Shown in pieces: positions 37,001 to 46,000 of a DNA stretch of 64,000 bases. Under the pieces are notes generated by a model. It did no database searches, was not told the DNA's origin, and saw nothing but the letters and a program-made list of their open reading frames with translations. Source of the stretch: Symbiodinium natans (taxonomy: Eukaryota; Sar; Dinophyceae; Suessiales; Symbiodiniaceae); contig CAJNDS010002388.1 of assembly GCA_905221605.1 (NCBI GenBank), forward strand, positions 60,001-124,000, read 5' to 3'. Position 1 is the stretch's first letter; each line of letters opens with the position of its first letter. The position numbers and the translations under genes are program-made.

Positions 37001-40000
37001 TCTGGCTCACATTCCTCCCACCCTAAACCCTAAACCCTAAACCCTAAACCCTAAACCCTGAACCCTAAACCCTAAACCCTAAACCCTTGGGGTTTTCAGC
37101 ACCTCTGGGGTTGTTTTTTGGAGTTCGGGGTTCCGACTGGGTGCCTTCTGCCCGCGCGCATGCATGCAGAGCCCGCCGTAGGGGGTCTGCAAGTCACGGA
37201 AGTCGTCAACGACATTGAGGTACTACCTCTACCAGTTCTCCTCCTTCGGCTATGTCAAGCAGTCTACGAAGGCCCCGTCCATTGGAGGTGCTAGAACGTC
37301 TAAGTTTGAGGCAGATTCCAGACCCCGATGGATCAGAATGCTGAAGACTAAGCTCGCTAGAGCCTTGAACTATAAAATCAAGTAGACCTTTCTTTGGGGC
37401 GGGTTGAGGGTGTCGGGGTGTAGCGTGCTGCGGGGGCTTGGGCGTTTGGGGGTATTCCAAGTCTGGGGCGTCAGGGGCTCGTTGAAATCACAATAAAAAC
37501 AGTGCCCTTAGGGGGAAGAGTATTCTGATTTTTTTGGTGGGGGTTCTTAGGCAGAGAGCAGTTCAGGAACCGAGCCCAACCATAGTTAAACGAAGCTTGG
37601 AGGGTTCACCATGTACATGCACAAGCGTCCTCTTGGGCCTCTTTTGACCTCCGCCCCTCCCCTCCCCCCCTTTTCCCCCCTGATTCTTAGCAGGCCTATA
37701 AATATAAATACAAATAAATAAATTAATTAAATAAATGAAGATATATATATATGCCCTTTAAGGGATTACACAGGGTACCTCATTCCCTTCTAAGAACCAG
37801 CCAGTCCACCCCATGTCAGGCGCTCGTGGATGGTATGTTCGAAGCTGCCACCCAGCGGCGCATGGAGAGTCGGTTCTAGGGTTTAGGGTTTAGGGTTTAG
37901 GGTTCGGAGGGGGCATGACAGGTTCATAACCTGCACGTACCAGAACCTGCAGGTACGCGCTCCTTGTATGCATGCACTGTTTAGAATCTGGGTGGTTCTC
38001 CAAGTTAGGGTCCTCTTTGGGGTCCCGTATACAGAATGCGGCACCTTAGAGGACTCCCCAAAAGGGGCCCGAAGCCCTACACTCAAGCTCGAGTCGTGTA
38101 GGCGGGAGGTCAAGCAGGTAGCACTTGGAGGTCGATCCAGTCCCGAAGGATCATAAGGTTTGGGCGTGCAAGTCCAAATCGTCACCATGTCATGCTCATG
38201 GCCACACCCAAAACCCTAAACCCTAAACCCTGTGTTGGGGTGCCATGGGAGCGTAAGAGTTGCAACAGCTGTGCTCATGTGAATCTGTGTGGGAAGTTCC
38301 GGGAGGGAAGGGGTTCACCTCAGGTTCGGATGGCGCACCACAACATCCGACCTGCCAAGGCAGAAGACATGAGTGTGTTGCACAGGAGTTCGCCGGAATT
38401 TTCTGGTGTGCTGGAATACTGCGCGCTGCTCAGAACGTTTTGCACTTTACGGGGTTCTTGGATTGAATCTGGCGTATCGAGTGGGGGTTTGTTTGGGTAT
38501 TTGCCAAATTTCGGATTTGCTAAAGGTTTATCTGGGCCATAAAACCATAAACTCCCTCAAACCCCCTCAACACCCTATGAGCCTATCAACCCAAGAAGGT
38601 CTATGGACCATAAGACCCTGTTGAAGAGGCTCCTGAAGCCTAAGCCCTACACCCTAAACCCTAAACCCTAAACCCTAAACCCTAACAATCCGGAGGTCTT
38701 CTTGGGCCATGGGCCGGTGGATAACACCACCGTCCCCGGCTGCCCCATGCCGTTCTTCGGCGCGCAGGGCTTTGGGTTTAGGGTTTAGGGTTCAGGGATC
38801 AGGGTTCAGGGATTAGAGTTTAGGCACAAGGGTTGAGGGTTTAGGGTTTAGGGATTAGGGTTTAGGGTCCGAAAACCCCTAAATACCCCTCAACCCTAAA
38901 CCCCTTACACCCACAAACCGCCCAAAACCCAAGACCCCTTGGGCTCCGAGAGCTTCTGTTCCGTTCTGCCCGTTGCTGTTCGGCCTAAACCCCTAAACGG
39001 TGCAGGGTTTGGGGTTTAGGGTTTAGGGTTCAGGGTTTAGGGTTTTAGGGAACCCTGAGCCCTGCCCCCCGGACCTTCATCTCATTTCTTGCCGAGGTAC
39101 TGCGCTTCACGCTGCTGGGCAACTACTAGACCTTGATCTGGGGCTGTAGTAAGAGGCTTGAGCTTTTGAGGGGTTGGGTGTAGGGCCTTTAAGGGTTTAG
39201 GGGTTAAAGGGCTAGCTGCGGAGGGACTTGTTGTTTTTCTTACTTTTCTCTGGGGTTTTGTACGTTTTGGGGTTTAGGGTGACTCGGGCGAAGGGTTAGA
39301 AGCGCTTAGGATTTAGGATGTAGGGCTTAGGGTACAGGTGCGTCACTTTCCAGAACTGCCTCCAACCCTGAGCGCCTCCAAGCTTCAAGGAAAGGCCTGG
39401 GGTCTATGGGTTTACAGCTGAGGGAGTTTAGGGGCGACCCTCAACTGTAAATCTTAGACCGCCCCAGACCCCCCAAGACCCTCCTAGACCCTCGACAGCT
39501 GCGACCGCAACCTCGAAGCCCGACGCTGGCCGGACGTTCCCCTTACTGAGTTCCAAGCCCGAAAGCTGAATGAGCCCTGCTTGGGGCAACTTGTGTAGCT
39601 GGAAGGGCTCAGGGCTTTTGGTTCACAGCTTTTGGGAGCATTGGAAAGCACGAGGCAACCGAAGCCCGACGTCGTATCTGCACAACCCGGAAGAGGAGCG
39701 AGCGCAGTACGATGGCGACGCGGACACCTGGCTGAGCTTGAATGTTTAGGGTTTAGGGTTTAGGGTCTGGGGTTTAGGGTTCATCGGCAGCCATGCTGAT
39801 TGGAGCGTAAACTGGACTGGCTAAACGCAGCAAGACGCAAACAACGTTAGCAGCCGCGTCCTGAGCAGACAAGTTGTGGTGCAAACCACCCAATGGCACA
39901 TTCCAAGCAAGGTGCACAGAGCGAGGACTCACTCAAAGCACCAAGCCGCAAGAAGCCTACCACGCCATGCTTCCTGTTTTCTATGAACAGATCGAGAGAC

Positions 40001-41050
40001 AGTATAAGACGAGAGAGCACATGGGCATGAAAAGACACACGTATACGCAACGCATTGGTAAGAATGGTAAGAATGAACATAGCAATTCCGAATGAAGCTC
40101 CCCCGAATCAAGGAAAAGAACATGGACCTTCTGAAAGTCGTGGACGCCACCACTGGCGAGGCCATGGGAACGCTGATCCTGGTCCGCAAAAGGCAGACAA
40201 CAAGAAGCAGGGGTTTAGGGTTTAGGGTTTAGGGTTTACATCCGGTTTTCAGGGATGTCTTACGCATCGACGTTGGTGGAAGACCGTTGGGAGAGGCCGT
40301 TCTGGAGTGTCTGGAAGTCACTCTTATCTCTGACAGTTGCCTGGCAGTCTTGGGTCTTCGTGTCGCTGTATGTCAGGACTTCGCACAAGTCTTGTTAGAC
40401 ATGGGGCCGTTCCGCCCTCGTGTCGCGTCCCACTTGCAGAGCTACGCTTTTGAACTCGAGGCCCTGAAGCCACAAGGGAGAGGGAGAGGGAGAGGGAAAG
40501 GGAGAGGAAGAGGGAGATACACCCGGCTGAGCATCGCTTGACATGATATGACAGAAATTGAACGAAACCCCAACGCATGAAACCTCTCCCCTCCCCCCCC
40601 CTCCCCTTCCCAAAAGCAGCTCCCGTGCCTGAAAAACCGCGGAAGCCCCAGGAACTTCTTCCCAGTGCACACCACGAGTATGAAGAGCAGCAGTGGCCTG
40701 ATTTCAGGCCCGCGGCCATGAGTCGGGTTTTAGGGGCCCTGAACCCGAATTAGGGTTTAGGGTTTAGGGTTTAGGGTTTAGGGTTTTGGGTTTAGGGTTT
40801 AGGGTTTAGGGACCTTAAACCCCAAGCCCTCTTCGTCAGAGGTTTAAGGCGTGATCAGGTTCAGGGTCTACGAAGGTTTTTCTCCCCCACCACCCCCTCC
40901 AGAAAGAAAAGGGAGCCAGTTGGGGAAAAAGTACCATGAAACTCCAAGTAGCCCTAAACCCTAAACCCTAAACCCTATTGGGTAATCAGCACCATGAACC
41001 TCCAAGTAGGTGACAACAAGGGCTACGCCGAGTACGCCTTCGAGAAGGCG
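19995..41050 (+). CDS. Neutral ceramidase, multi-exon, 3' end not found
   Basis: Neutral ceramidases hydrolyse ceramide to sphingosine and fatty acid at the cell surface or in the secretory route. Exon 1 (19995-20061) gives a signal peptide, MQAWLLGSLLFVASA. Later exons: 20602-~20633 (GVGIADVTGP across the junction), 21374-21419 (EVVMMGYADQEQRV), 22621-22666 (GLHARAFIFVHPESG), 23339-~23400 (RLVYIAVDTWATTESLI), ~36765-36812 (NVLIGPSHTHQGPAG), 37220-37271 (YYLYQFSSFGYVKQST), 37820-~37855 (ALVDGMFEAATQ), 38324-38359 (RMAHHNIRPAK), 38696-38738 (VFLGHGPVDNTTV), 39655-39719 (NRSPTSYLHNPEEERA), 40113-~40179 (DLLKVVDATTGEAMGTL) and ~41010-41050 (GDNKGYAEYAFEKA). HTH marks the metal/catalytic segment; NRSP and GDNKGYA are family landmarks. 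Phases agree at 20061|20602, 21419|22621, 22666|23339, 37271|37820, 38359|38696, 38738|39655 and 39719|40113. The exon with the expected WFxxHxxSM segment was not found. The fifth intron is about 13 kb and holds another gene. Confidence 0.88.
21226..21306. repeat. Dispersed repeat C, copy 3
   Basis: GGGCCCCGAAAATAGACCCC, then CAAATAGTGGTATTCCC and CATAAGACCCCAGTAAGGT, as in the copies at 6986 and 10571. It sits in the ceramidase intron before exon 21374. Confidence 0.65.
23817..35032 (+). CDS. Polytopic membrane protein gene nested in a ceramidase intron
   Basis: Exon 1 (23817-23931) starts MPRHAAVVWRCLRLALTAA, a signal peptide or first membrane helix, and ends at a GTAGGC donor. Later islands: 24193-24217, ~24676-24768, ~25830-25930 (GCFGCLKAGWERGDFQLGG), 26628-~26692, 27095-~27158 (LMLLYPLISILASVATT), 27298-~27430, ~27747-27850, 28399-28434, 28981-~29080, 30118-30189 (DLAADVPGFGAVANWYEEF), 30411-30458 (WKQAAEALWVLLA), 31290-31337, 31583-~31625, 31814-31849 (VFLENVAQLWLQ), 32368-~32409 (ASFFALIFGRL), 32525-32598 (KLLISMGLGLISCAAW), 33410-33454, 33900-33986 (GFIVLSCQLFAIVGVAW), 34423-~34482 and 34910-35032 with stop TAA. 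Phases agree for 30189|30411|31290, 31337|31583, 31849|32368, 32598|33410|33900 and 33986|34423. Five or more helices are expected. ENVAQLWLQ followed by a helix recalls the E(N/D)xPQLxxQ pattern of XK-related and other eukaryotic polytopic proteins, but I cannot name a family. The frame of the exon near 24676 is ambiguous. Confidence 0.68.
24034..24178 (-). repeat. CCCTAAA array before nested-gene exon 24193-24217
   Basis: About twenty units end at TTTCTTTCCACGCAG, a strong pyrimidine tract and acceptor. Confidence 0.93.
24799..25375. repeat. GT-rich compound microsatellite
   Basis: (GT)n is interrupted by TGTTGTG, TGTTTGTG and TTTG units for more than 550 bases. It is stop-poor in several frames on both strands, which produces spurious Cys/Val or Thr/His proteins. 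It is intronic to the nested gene. Confidence 0.95.
25904..26175 (+). repeat. Triplicated exon-end plus telomere-like unit
   Basis: The 3' part of a nested-gene exon (CTTCCTTGAAGACCTT) with its following GGATTTAGGGGCCACATAGG and TTTAGGG tail recurs at about 25918, 25993 and 26092. The third copy also repeats the preceding GCAGAAGGAGCTGG from 25905. The original exon frame is clear only in the first copy. Confidence 0.8.
26497..26570. repeat. Dispersed repeat C, copy 4
   Basis: GGGACCCCGAAGATAGACCC, CAAATAGTAGGATCCCC and GGACCCCGATAGAATACC, matching the other C copies. Located before nested-gene exon 26628. Confidence 0.6.
29366..29412 (+). repeat. (GGAA)n and (GA)n microsatellite
   Basis: About nine GGAA/GAAG units are followed by a GA run. 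Minus-strand translation gives Ser/Leu/Pro-rich artefacts. Confidence 0.92.
29776..29962. repeat. Trinucleotide-rich tract (CAC/CAT/GTC)
   Basis: Irregular CAC, CAT and ATC triplets encode His-rich (plus) or Asp/Gly-rich (minus) stretches, both stop-free for about 240 bases. A minus-strand reading from 30005 to 29760 gives an 81-aa acidic protein beginning MKMDVGTKG. Flanking TTTAGGG arrays favour a simple repeat in an intron, but an acidic exon cannot be excluded. Confidence 0.7.
30475..31160 (+). repeat. Long degenerate TTTAGGG/TTTCAGGG block
   Basis: It starts just after nested-gene exon 30411-30458 with TTTCAGGG units, then loosens into GGGTTTAGGGTGACGGG-type units of about 40-60 bases through about 31160, where CCCTAAA takes over before exon 31290. 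Confidence 0.8.
34269..34380 (+). repeat. Dispersed repeat D, copy 2
   Basis: CAATATAGGGGTCGGAAGAA, AATAGCATTTCCTTATGG and GGTCCCTAT match the inverted copy at 14946-15000. The tail (AATCACCCCCAACAG, GAGGCCCCTGTAGTAC) has a looser match at 41575-41660. Confidence 0.6.
35186..35275 (+). repeat. TTTAGGG array after the nested gene
   Basis: About thirteen near-perfect TTTAGGG units about 150 bases downstream of the nested gene's stop codon. Confidence 0.93.
36590..36698 (-). repeat. Repeat E fragment plus CCCTAAA array before the ceramidase HTH exon
   Basis: ACCCAGGAACCTTCAAGTTG at 36584-36603 is one copy of a short dispersed word (others near 35811, 36711, 40933 and 40990). It is followed by about twelve CCCTAAA units ending at 36698, upstream of the exon near 36765. 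Confidence 0.7.
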
Positions 41051-42353
41051 CCGCACGCGATCTCACCAGGTTGCTTGGGCTTAGGTGGGCTTTCTAATGA
41101 TAACCCTAAACCCTAAACCCTAAACCCTAAACCCTAAACCCTAAACCCTAAACCACCAAATAGCACGCACTCAAGTGAGAACGGCTAAGGATTGAAAAAA
41201 CCCAAGTCTCTCATGTAACTAGAGTAACACAGTCGCACAAGCGAAGCAAAAGTCAGGAACGAAGGTGAGGCCAACAACAAAGGTGCAAAACGAGTCTTTC
41301 TTCCTGGCCTCGAGCACTTCTTTTCCTTGCGTTGCCCGCCGTTTCTGGAGGGCGGGGTTCTATACACTCTGGCCCCTTTCGTGGGCTCCTTTTAAGCCAC
41401 GGAAGCCTACCTTCAGAGCACCAAAAAAGGACCGAAATTTCGAGCACTGCCCAGATAACAACATGAGCAACGCAGCTGGAGCTGGGAAGCGCGAAAAGAT
41501 AGCAGAAGTAGTGGTAAACCCGAATCAAGGGTGGCAAAAGCCCGGAGAGTTGAACTGAGCTAGTGGAGCAATTACTAATAGTATTCCCTTATGGGTCCCT
41601 TTACAATTCTACTAAAAAAACCCAAAACCCTGTTCTAATTATTCAGGCCCCCTCTACTACCCTGAACCCTCAACCCTAAACCCCTTGGGGCAAGAGAGGC
41701 CATCAATGGGCCCAGCGAGCAGAACCCCGCGGGTCGAGGCGCTCTCTGTTCTTACCTTTCATGTTGTGCTCTTTGCGGGGGTGTCCGAAAACAGGGGGTT
41801 AGGGTTTAGGGTTTAGGGGTTAGGGGTTAGGGGTTAGGGGTTTAGGAGTTGGCGTTCTGAGAGCCGGGTTTGGTTGATGTCTCAGGCTGGGGCCCCAGAA
41901 GTCGAACTGCGGCGTGGGTTTAGGGTTTTAGGGTTTTAGGGTTTGAGGGTTTTGGGTTTGAGGGTTTTAGGGTTTTAGGGTTTGAGGGTTTGAGGGTTTG
42001 AGGGTTTGAGGGTTTGAGGGTTTGAGGGTTTAGGGTTTAGGGTTTAGGGTTCAACTATTGTCGTCGCGTGCCCAGTTCGACAGTGGCATGACCCTCCCAC
42101 CTTTCCTTGGCTAGGCCGTGTTTAGGACACACCGAAGGACCTCGAAGACCCTCGAAGTATGTGTGCTTCATCCGATTTTATCGTAATTATCGTGAGAACT
42201 GATAATCCCAGCCGCAACTACTTCCCACGAAAAAGATCTGTTAAACGCAACAAAAGAGTAGGCTTTGGGTTCTTAAGTGTTTAGCACAAAGAGGTCAAGT
42301 CAATTTCATGGGGTGCGAACTTAGCTTGTACAATGATTTCGGGTTTGGGCCTG
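41051..42353. other. Non-coding stretch between the last ceramidase exon and the retroelement
   Basis: It holds CCCTAAA (41100-41152), a repeat-D-like piece near 41575, TTTAGGG/TTTGAGGG arrays (41796-42050) and about 300 bases of unique sequence. No further ceramidase exon was recognised. The left edge of the retroelement must lie here, but I found no LTR start. Confidence 0.6.
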
Positions 42354-43088
42354 GGATAGATGCCGACCTCCTCGTGGACGAGCCTGGATAGCATATGGAC
42401 TTCGTGTCCGTTCGCAGCCGCGAGCTGCTCAAGAAGGGCCCTTCTTAGTATCGTAGCAGCCAGATTTGTACAGTTTTCGCCCCCGTGGATAGTGTCCCTG
42501 TACGTTGTGGATCTGATTAGCCAACTCGCAGCCGGAGGCCAGAGGAGCTAAAAGGATCGAGCGTTGACGAGGGATAGATCCTTCCCTAACCTTTGGGATA
42601 GTTGTCTGTCCTCTTTACAACTCATAGCCGGAGGCCGGAGGATACTGAGGGCAGGTGGCTGTTCAGGTGAATATCGGGATAGGTGTACAACACGCAGCCG
42701 GACGGCTAGTGGATACATCTAGAGCGATAGGTTACCACCCCCTGGAGATAGCAACTCTGGGGATCCTTCCGATAGTTAACGTCGGGAGTGGCTCGGAACG
42801 ATTGGCTAGCTACCTTGAGTTCCCCGTTGACAGGGATACTGTTACTTCTGGTGCAACATTACAACCTACAACTGTAAATATACAACTTCTTTCTCCTCGT
42901 GTGGCCTGAGCTAGTTACTGGAACGGGTTGCGCAAGTTTTCATTGGTTTGGACACTTCGCACAGGTTAAGAGCCTTGTTGCTTGGCCTGGACGAGCTGTT
43001 CGAGAAGTTTTTTCTTGGTATAGCGAAGAGGTACCACTTGCATAGCGAAGTTTTCCGCATTTGTCATTTGTGTTCATTGACTGCAGCA
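42354..43088 (+). promoter_or_regulatory. Retroelement 5' leader with repeated GCAGCCGG words
   Basis: This is untranslated sequence before the first Gag ATG. A word like CGCAGCCGGAGGCC recurs near 42414, 42527, 42624 (ATAGCCGGAGGCC) and 42693 (CGCAGCCGGACGGC). Each copy is GC-rich and partly self-complementary (GCCGGAGGC). GGATAG words are also frequent. Its role is unknown; packaging, dimerisation or translation control are possibilities. Confidence 0.5.
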
Positions 43089-46000
43089 ATGTCCACACGT
43101 GATAGCATTGGGAGCAGTGAGTCTAGCGATAGTGATGTGTTAGGAACAGGGAATAGATTCCTCGAGGACCAGGTCAATGCGGTCAATCAGAATGTGGCCG
43201 CCGCTGATAGTCACGTGCGAAGTATAGCCGACGTCGAGAACATGGACTTCATCGACGACGGACGGAATAGTGGAAGGACAGGAATGGAGACGGATAGCAA
43301 TGCTGATAGAGATCGTTTCGGCCTCAGCTTGTCAGGACCGCTTACTGTAGACGTTAGGTCGAGCGCTGCGGATAGTATGTTAGTGCCAGGGCCACCGCCA
43401 GGACTGCCGGATAGAAGCTTGGAGATCGTGGCGACGCTGGATAGTGTGGGGAGGTCGGGAGGGCTGGGCTATGCCGGGATAGCGGACGCGTCAAGCACTC
43501 AGGGGAGGGACCCAGGCGAAGAATTGCGGGAGTTGCTCGCAGTCCCGTCAATCGCAGGTAGAGGGGATGCCGTGATGCAGCTTAGCATGCTTGCAAGCAG
43601 TCCTGTAGTATTCGATCCAATCATGGGAGCTACGGATTTGAATGAGTACAGGGCCGGAAGAGGCGGGATAGAAGCAGGAAACGCCAGGACCCCGACGCTT
43701 GCTATCGAGGATCTGGCTGGAATAGGTGGAAGAACGGAAGAAGGACCGTTCGTCATCCCCTCCGAGAATATGTCCCACGGAGCGGAGTACGAGTTGACGG
43801 GAGGTGCCAAGGGAATCAGTGGCTCCAGGATAGAGATGGCGATCGAGGATAGAGTGGATAGCCTTGCGGTGTCATCATCGTCAGATCACGATAGGACGAC
43901 CAGGAGAAATGATGATGGAATAGATGTGATGATGAACAGTGGCGAGCTCGGTGTTGGGGGTGATCGCACGAGAGGTGTGGATAGCGGACATTGGATGGGC
44001 AGAGGGAATGGGGATGATCTCGTCCCCGGAGTATATTCGAGTAGTGCGGCCATGATTGGGAACGTCCGTGCCGATCCTACAGATCTGGAGTTGATAGCTA
44101 ACGGATCTTCAGCGGTAACGCAGAACGCGGTCAGTGAGAGTGAGGATAGAGCGCTGTCTGTGTTCTCATCTACAGGCCTCTCGGAGACATCGCCAGGCGG
44201 GAACATTGGAGCATTGAAAGATGTGGGGATGGACCAGACTACGACGATCGGAATAGAGTGGGGATCACATGGGATCAGGAGTACTCTCGAGGAAACGGGG
44301 GTCATCACTGACGTGGACTTTGCGAAGTTCTTCACAGATCAGGGACCAGGAGAGCCTGGATCAACGCCCATGGCGATGCAATCGGATTCGCAGGAACGGT
44401 GGAACGCTGGGATATATGGTGCCGAGATCGCAGGGGTAGAGAAAGACAGGTCACGAAAGATGTCGATGGGGTCGGATAGTGGACACTCAGGTGGTCGATC
44501 TACATCATTGAAGAGGGATAGCCCGGGTGGATCGGAAAATGGAGTTGGTACCACCAGCAAGATAGGCAAGATGGATGAGGGACTGCGTAAGCAACGAGCG
44601 GAGCAGGCCGTTAAGGAGATGAACCAGATAGCCGAGAGCGTCCCCGCAGCCAAGAAGTCGAAATCGACAGAAATTGGGGGACCGATCCATCAGGCAGGAA
44701 TGATCACCCCGGATCAGGGTAGCGAGGGATGGGGCAATCGATCCCCGGCTCCACGATCCCCTGGGATAGGTGGGCAATACGAGCACTTCGGGATCAATAC
44801 TCCTCCTGAAGGACGAGGCAGGAACGATGAGATGAGGGCAACATCATCCCCACCTAGGCGGGCAAAGGTGAGAACTCCTGCCGATCCGGACAAGTCTTCG
44901 TTAGGAGAGATAGACGGCAGGATAGATGATTTACAGACGGTGGTTGTGGACACGCAGACCGACGTAGCCAAGCTTAAAGTGGCAAGTGAATGTGCAAGTG
45001 CAATTGCTAATAGTTCAGCGGAAAAGGCGGACGTCGTGAGCAAGAGATTGGTGGAATGCGAGGAGGAGGTGAAGCACTGGAAAGGTTGGATAGAATCGCA
45101 GCAGATAGATACCAAGACAACACTGTCGCAGGAGCTGAAAGAGATGAGTCGGATCATGGACGGGAGCGTCAGCGAGGATAGGATGGATGATGCAATGGCT
45201 CCGCAACTGACCGAGGGAGCAATGCAGCTCGCACGGAGAATGAGACGGCAGGTTGAAAACGTGAAGGTGCTCAAGACCTCTGTTACGACTAGATTGAAGG
45301 GAGTGGAGGAGCGATTGTCCACAGCGGAGCATTCAGCGGACATAGCCAAACAGAGTGCCGGGACGAAGATCGCCACGTTAGAGACAGGATTGAATGAGGT
45401 AAGACGTGGCATAGGAGTGGTCTTCTCGAGCATGCAAATGCGACATGAGAATGGAACATGGAAGAATGAGAGGCTCGATAAAGTGGAGACAGTTTTGAAT
45501 AGACAATGGGACCAGATCAAGTTAGCGGGCGAGGAACTAAGGAAGTTGAAGTCCAAGGGGAGCCAGAAGGCCGGAATAGATACAGCGTCGTCGTCCCATT
45601 GTAATAGTCAAGGAAAAAGTCCTGGATGCGGGTGCAGAGAGCCTGGCGAGGGTCACGGCTTGTGCATAGATGGAGCAGTGCGTGTAGAGACCAAGAAGCT
45701 GAGTGAAGTGGTTTTGGCACAGAAGGAACACATAATGACCGTCGCGAGAGAGGTGATAAAGAACCGCAAGAGCGTGGCCGAGATTGTGGCGGGCATGACA
45801 AAGGTTCACAAGACTTGCGAGAATGTCGTGGCAAGGACCGAGCGGGTTGATGAAAAGAGAAACGGAGAACAGGCCTGGGTGAAAGATACTGTGCGAAAGA
45901 TGGAAAAGACTATGGAGTCAATGTCGAGCCGTATGATAGATGAGCAGAAGAGGGTCACGGGCGAATTTATCCTTGTCAATGCTCGAATTGATGAGAGCAC

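Larger units (their letters stand above)
141..42050. repeat. Interspersed telomere-like TTTAGGG / CCCTAAA islands
   Basis: Dozens of arrays of the 7-mer TTTAGGG, or its complement, and close variants (TTTTAGGG, TTTCAGGG, TTTATAGGG, TTCTAGGG) occur every few hundred bases from 141 to about 42050. They lie in introns and intergenic DNA and change strand repeatedly, so they are internal islands and not a chromosome end. None lies inside the retroelement, and no array of comparable length is seen between 61 and 64 kb. Individual larger arrays are listed separately. Confidence 0.95.

Noticed and set aside
42948-43088. Extension of Gag to a TTG start at 42948
   Set aside because: The frame is open, but TTG is an unlikely eukaryotic start and ATG 43089 begins the Ser/Asp-rich Gag N-terminus.
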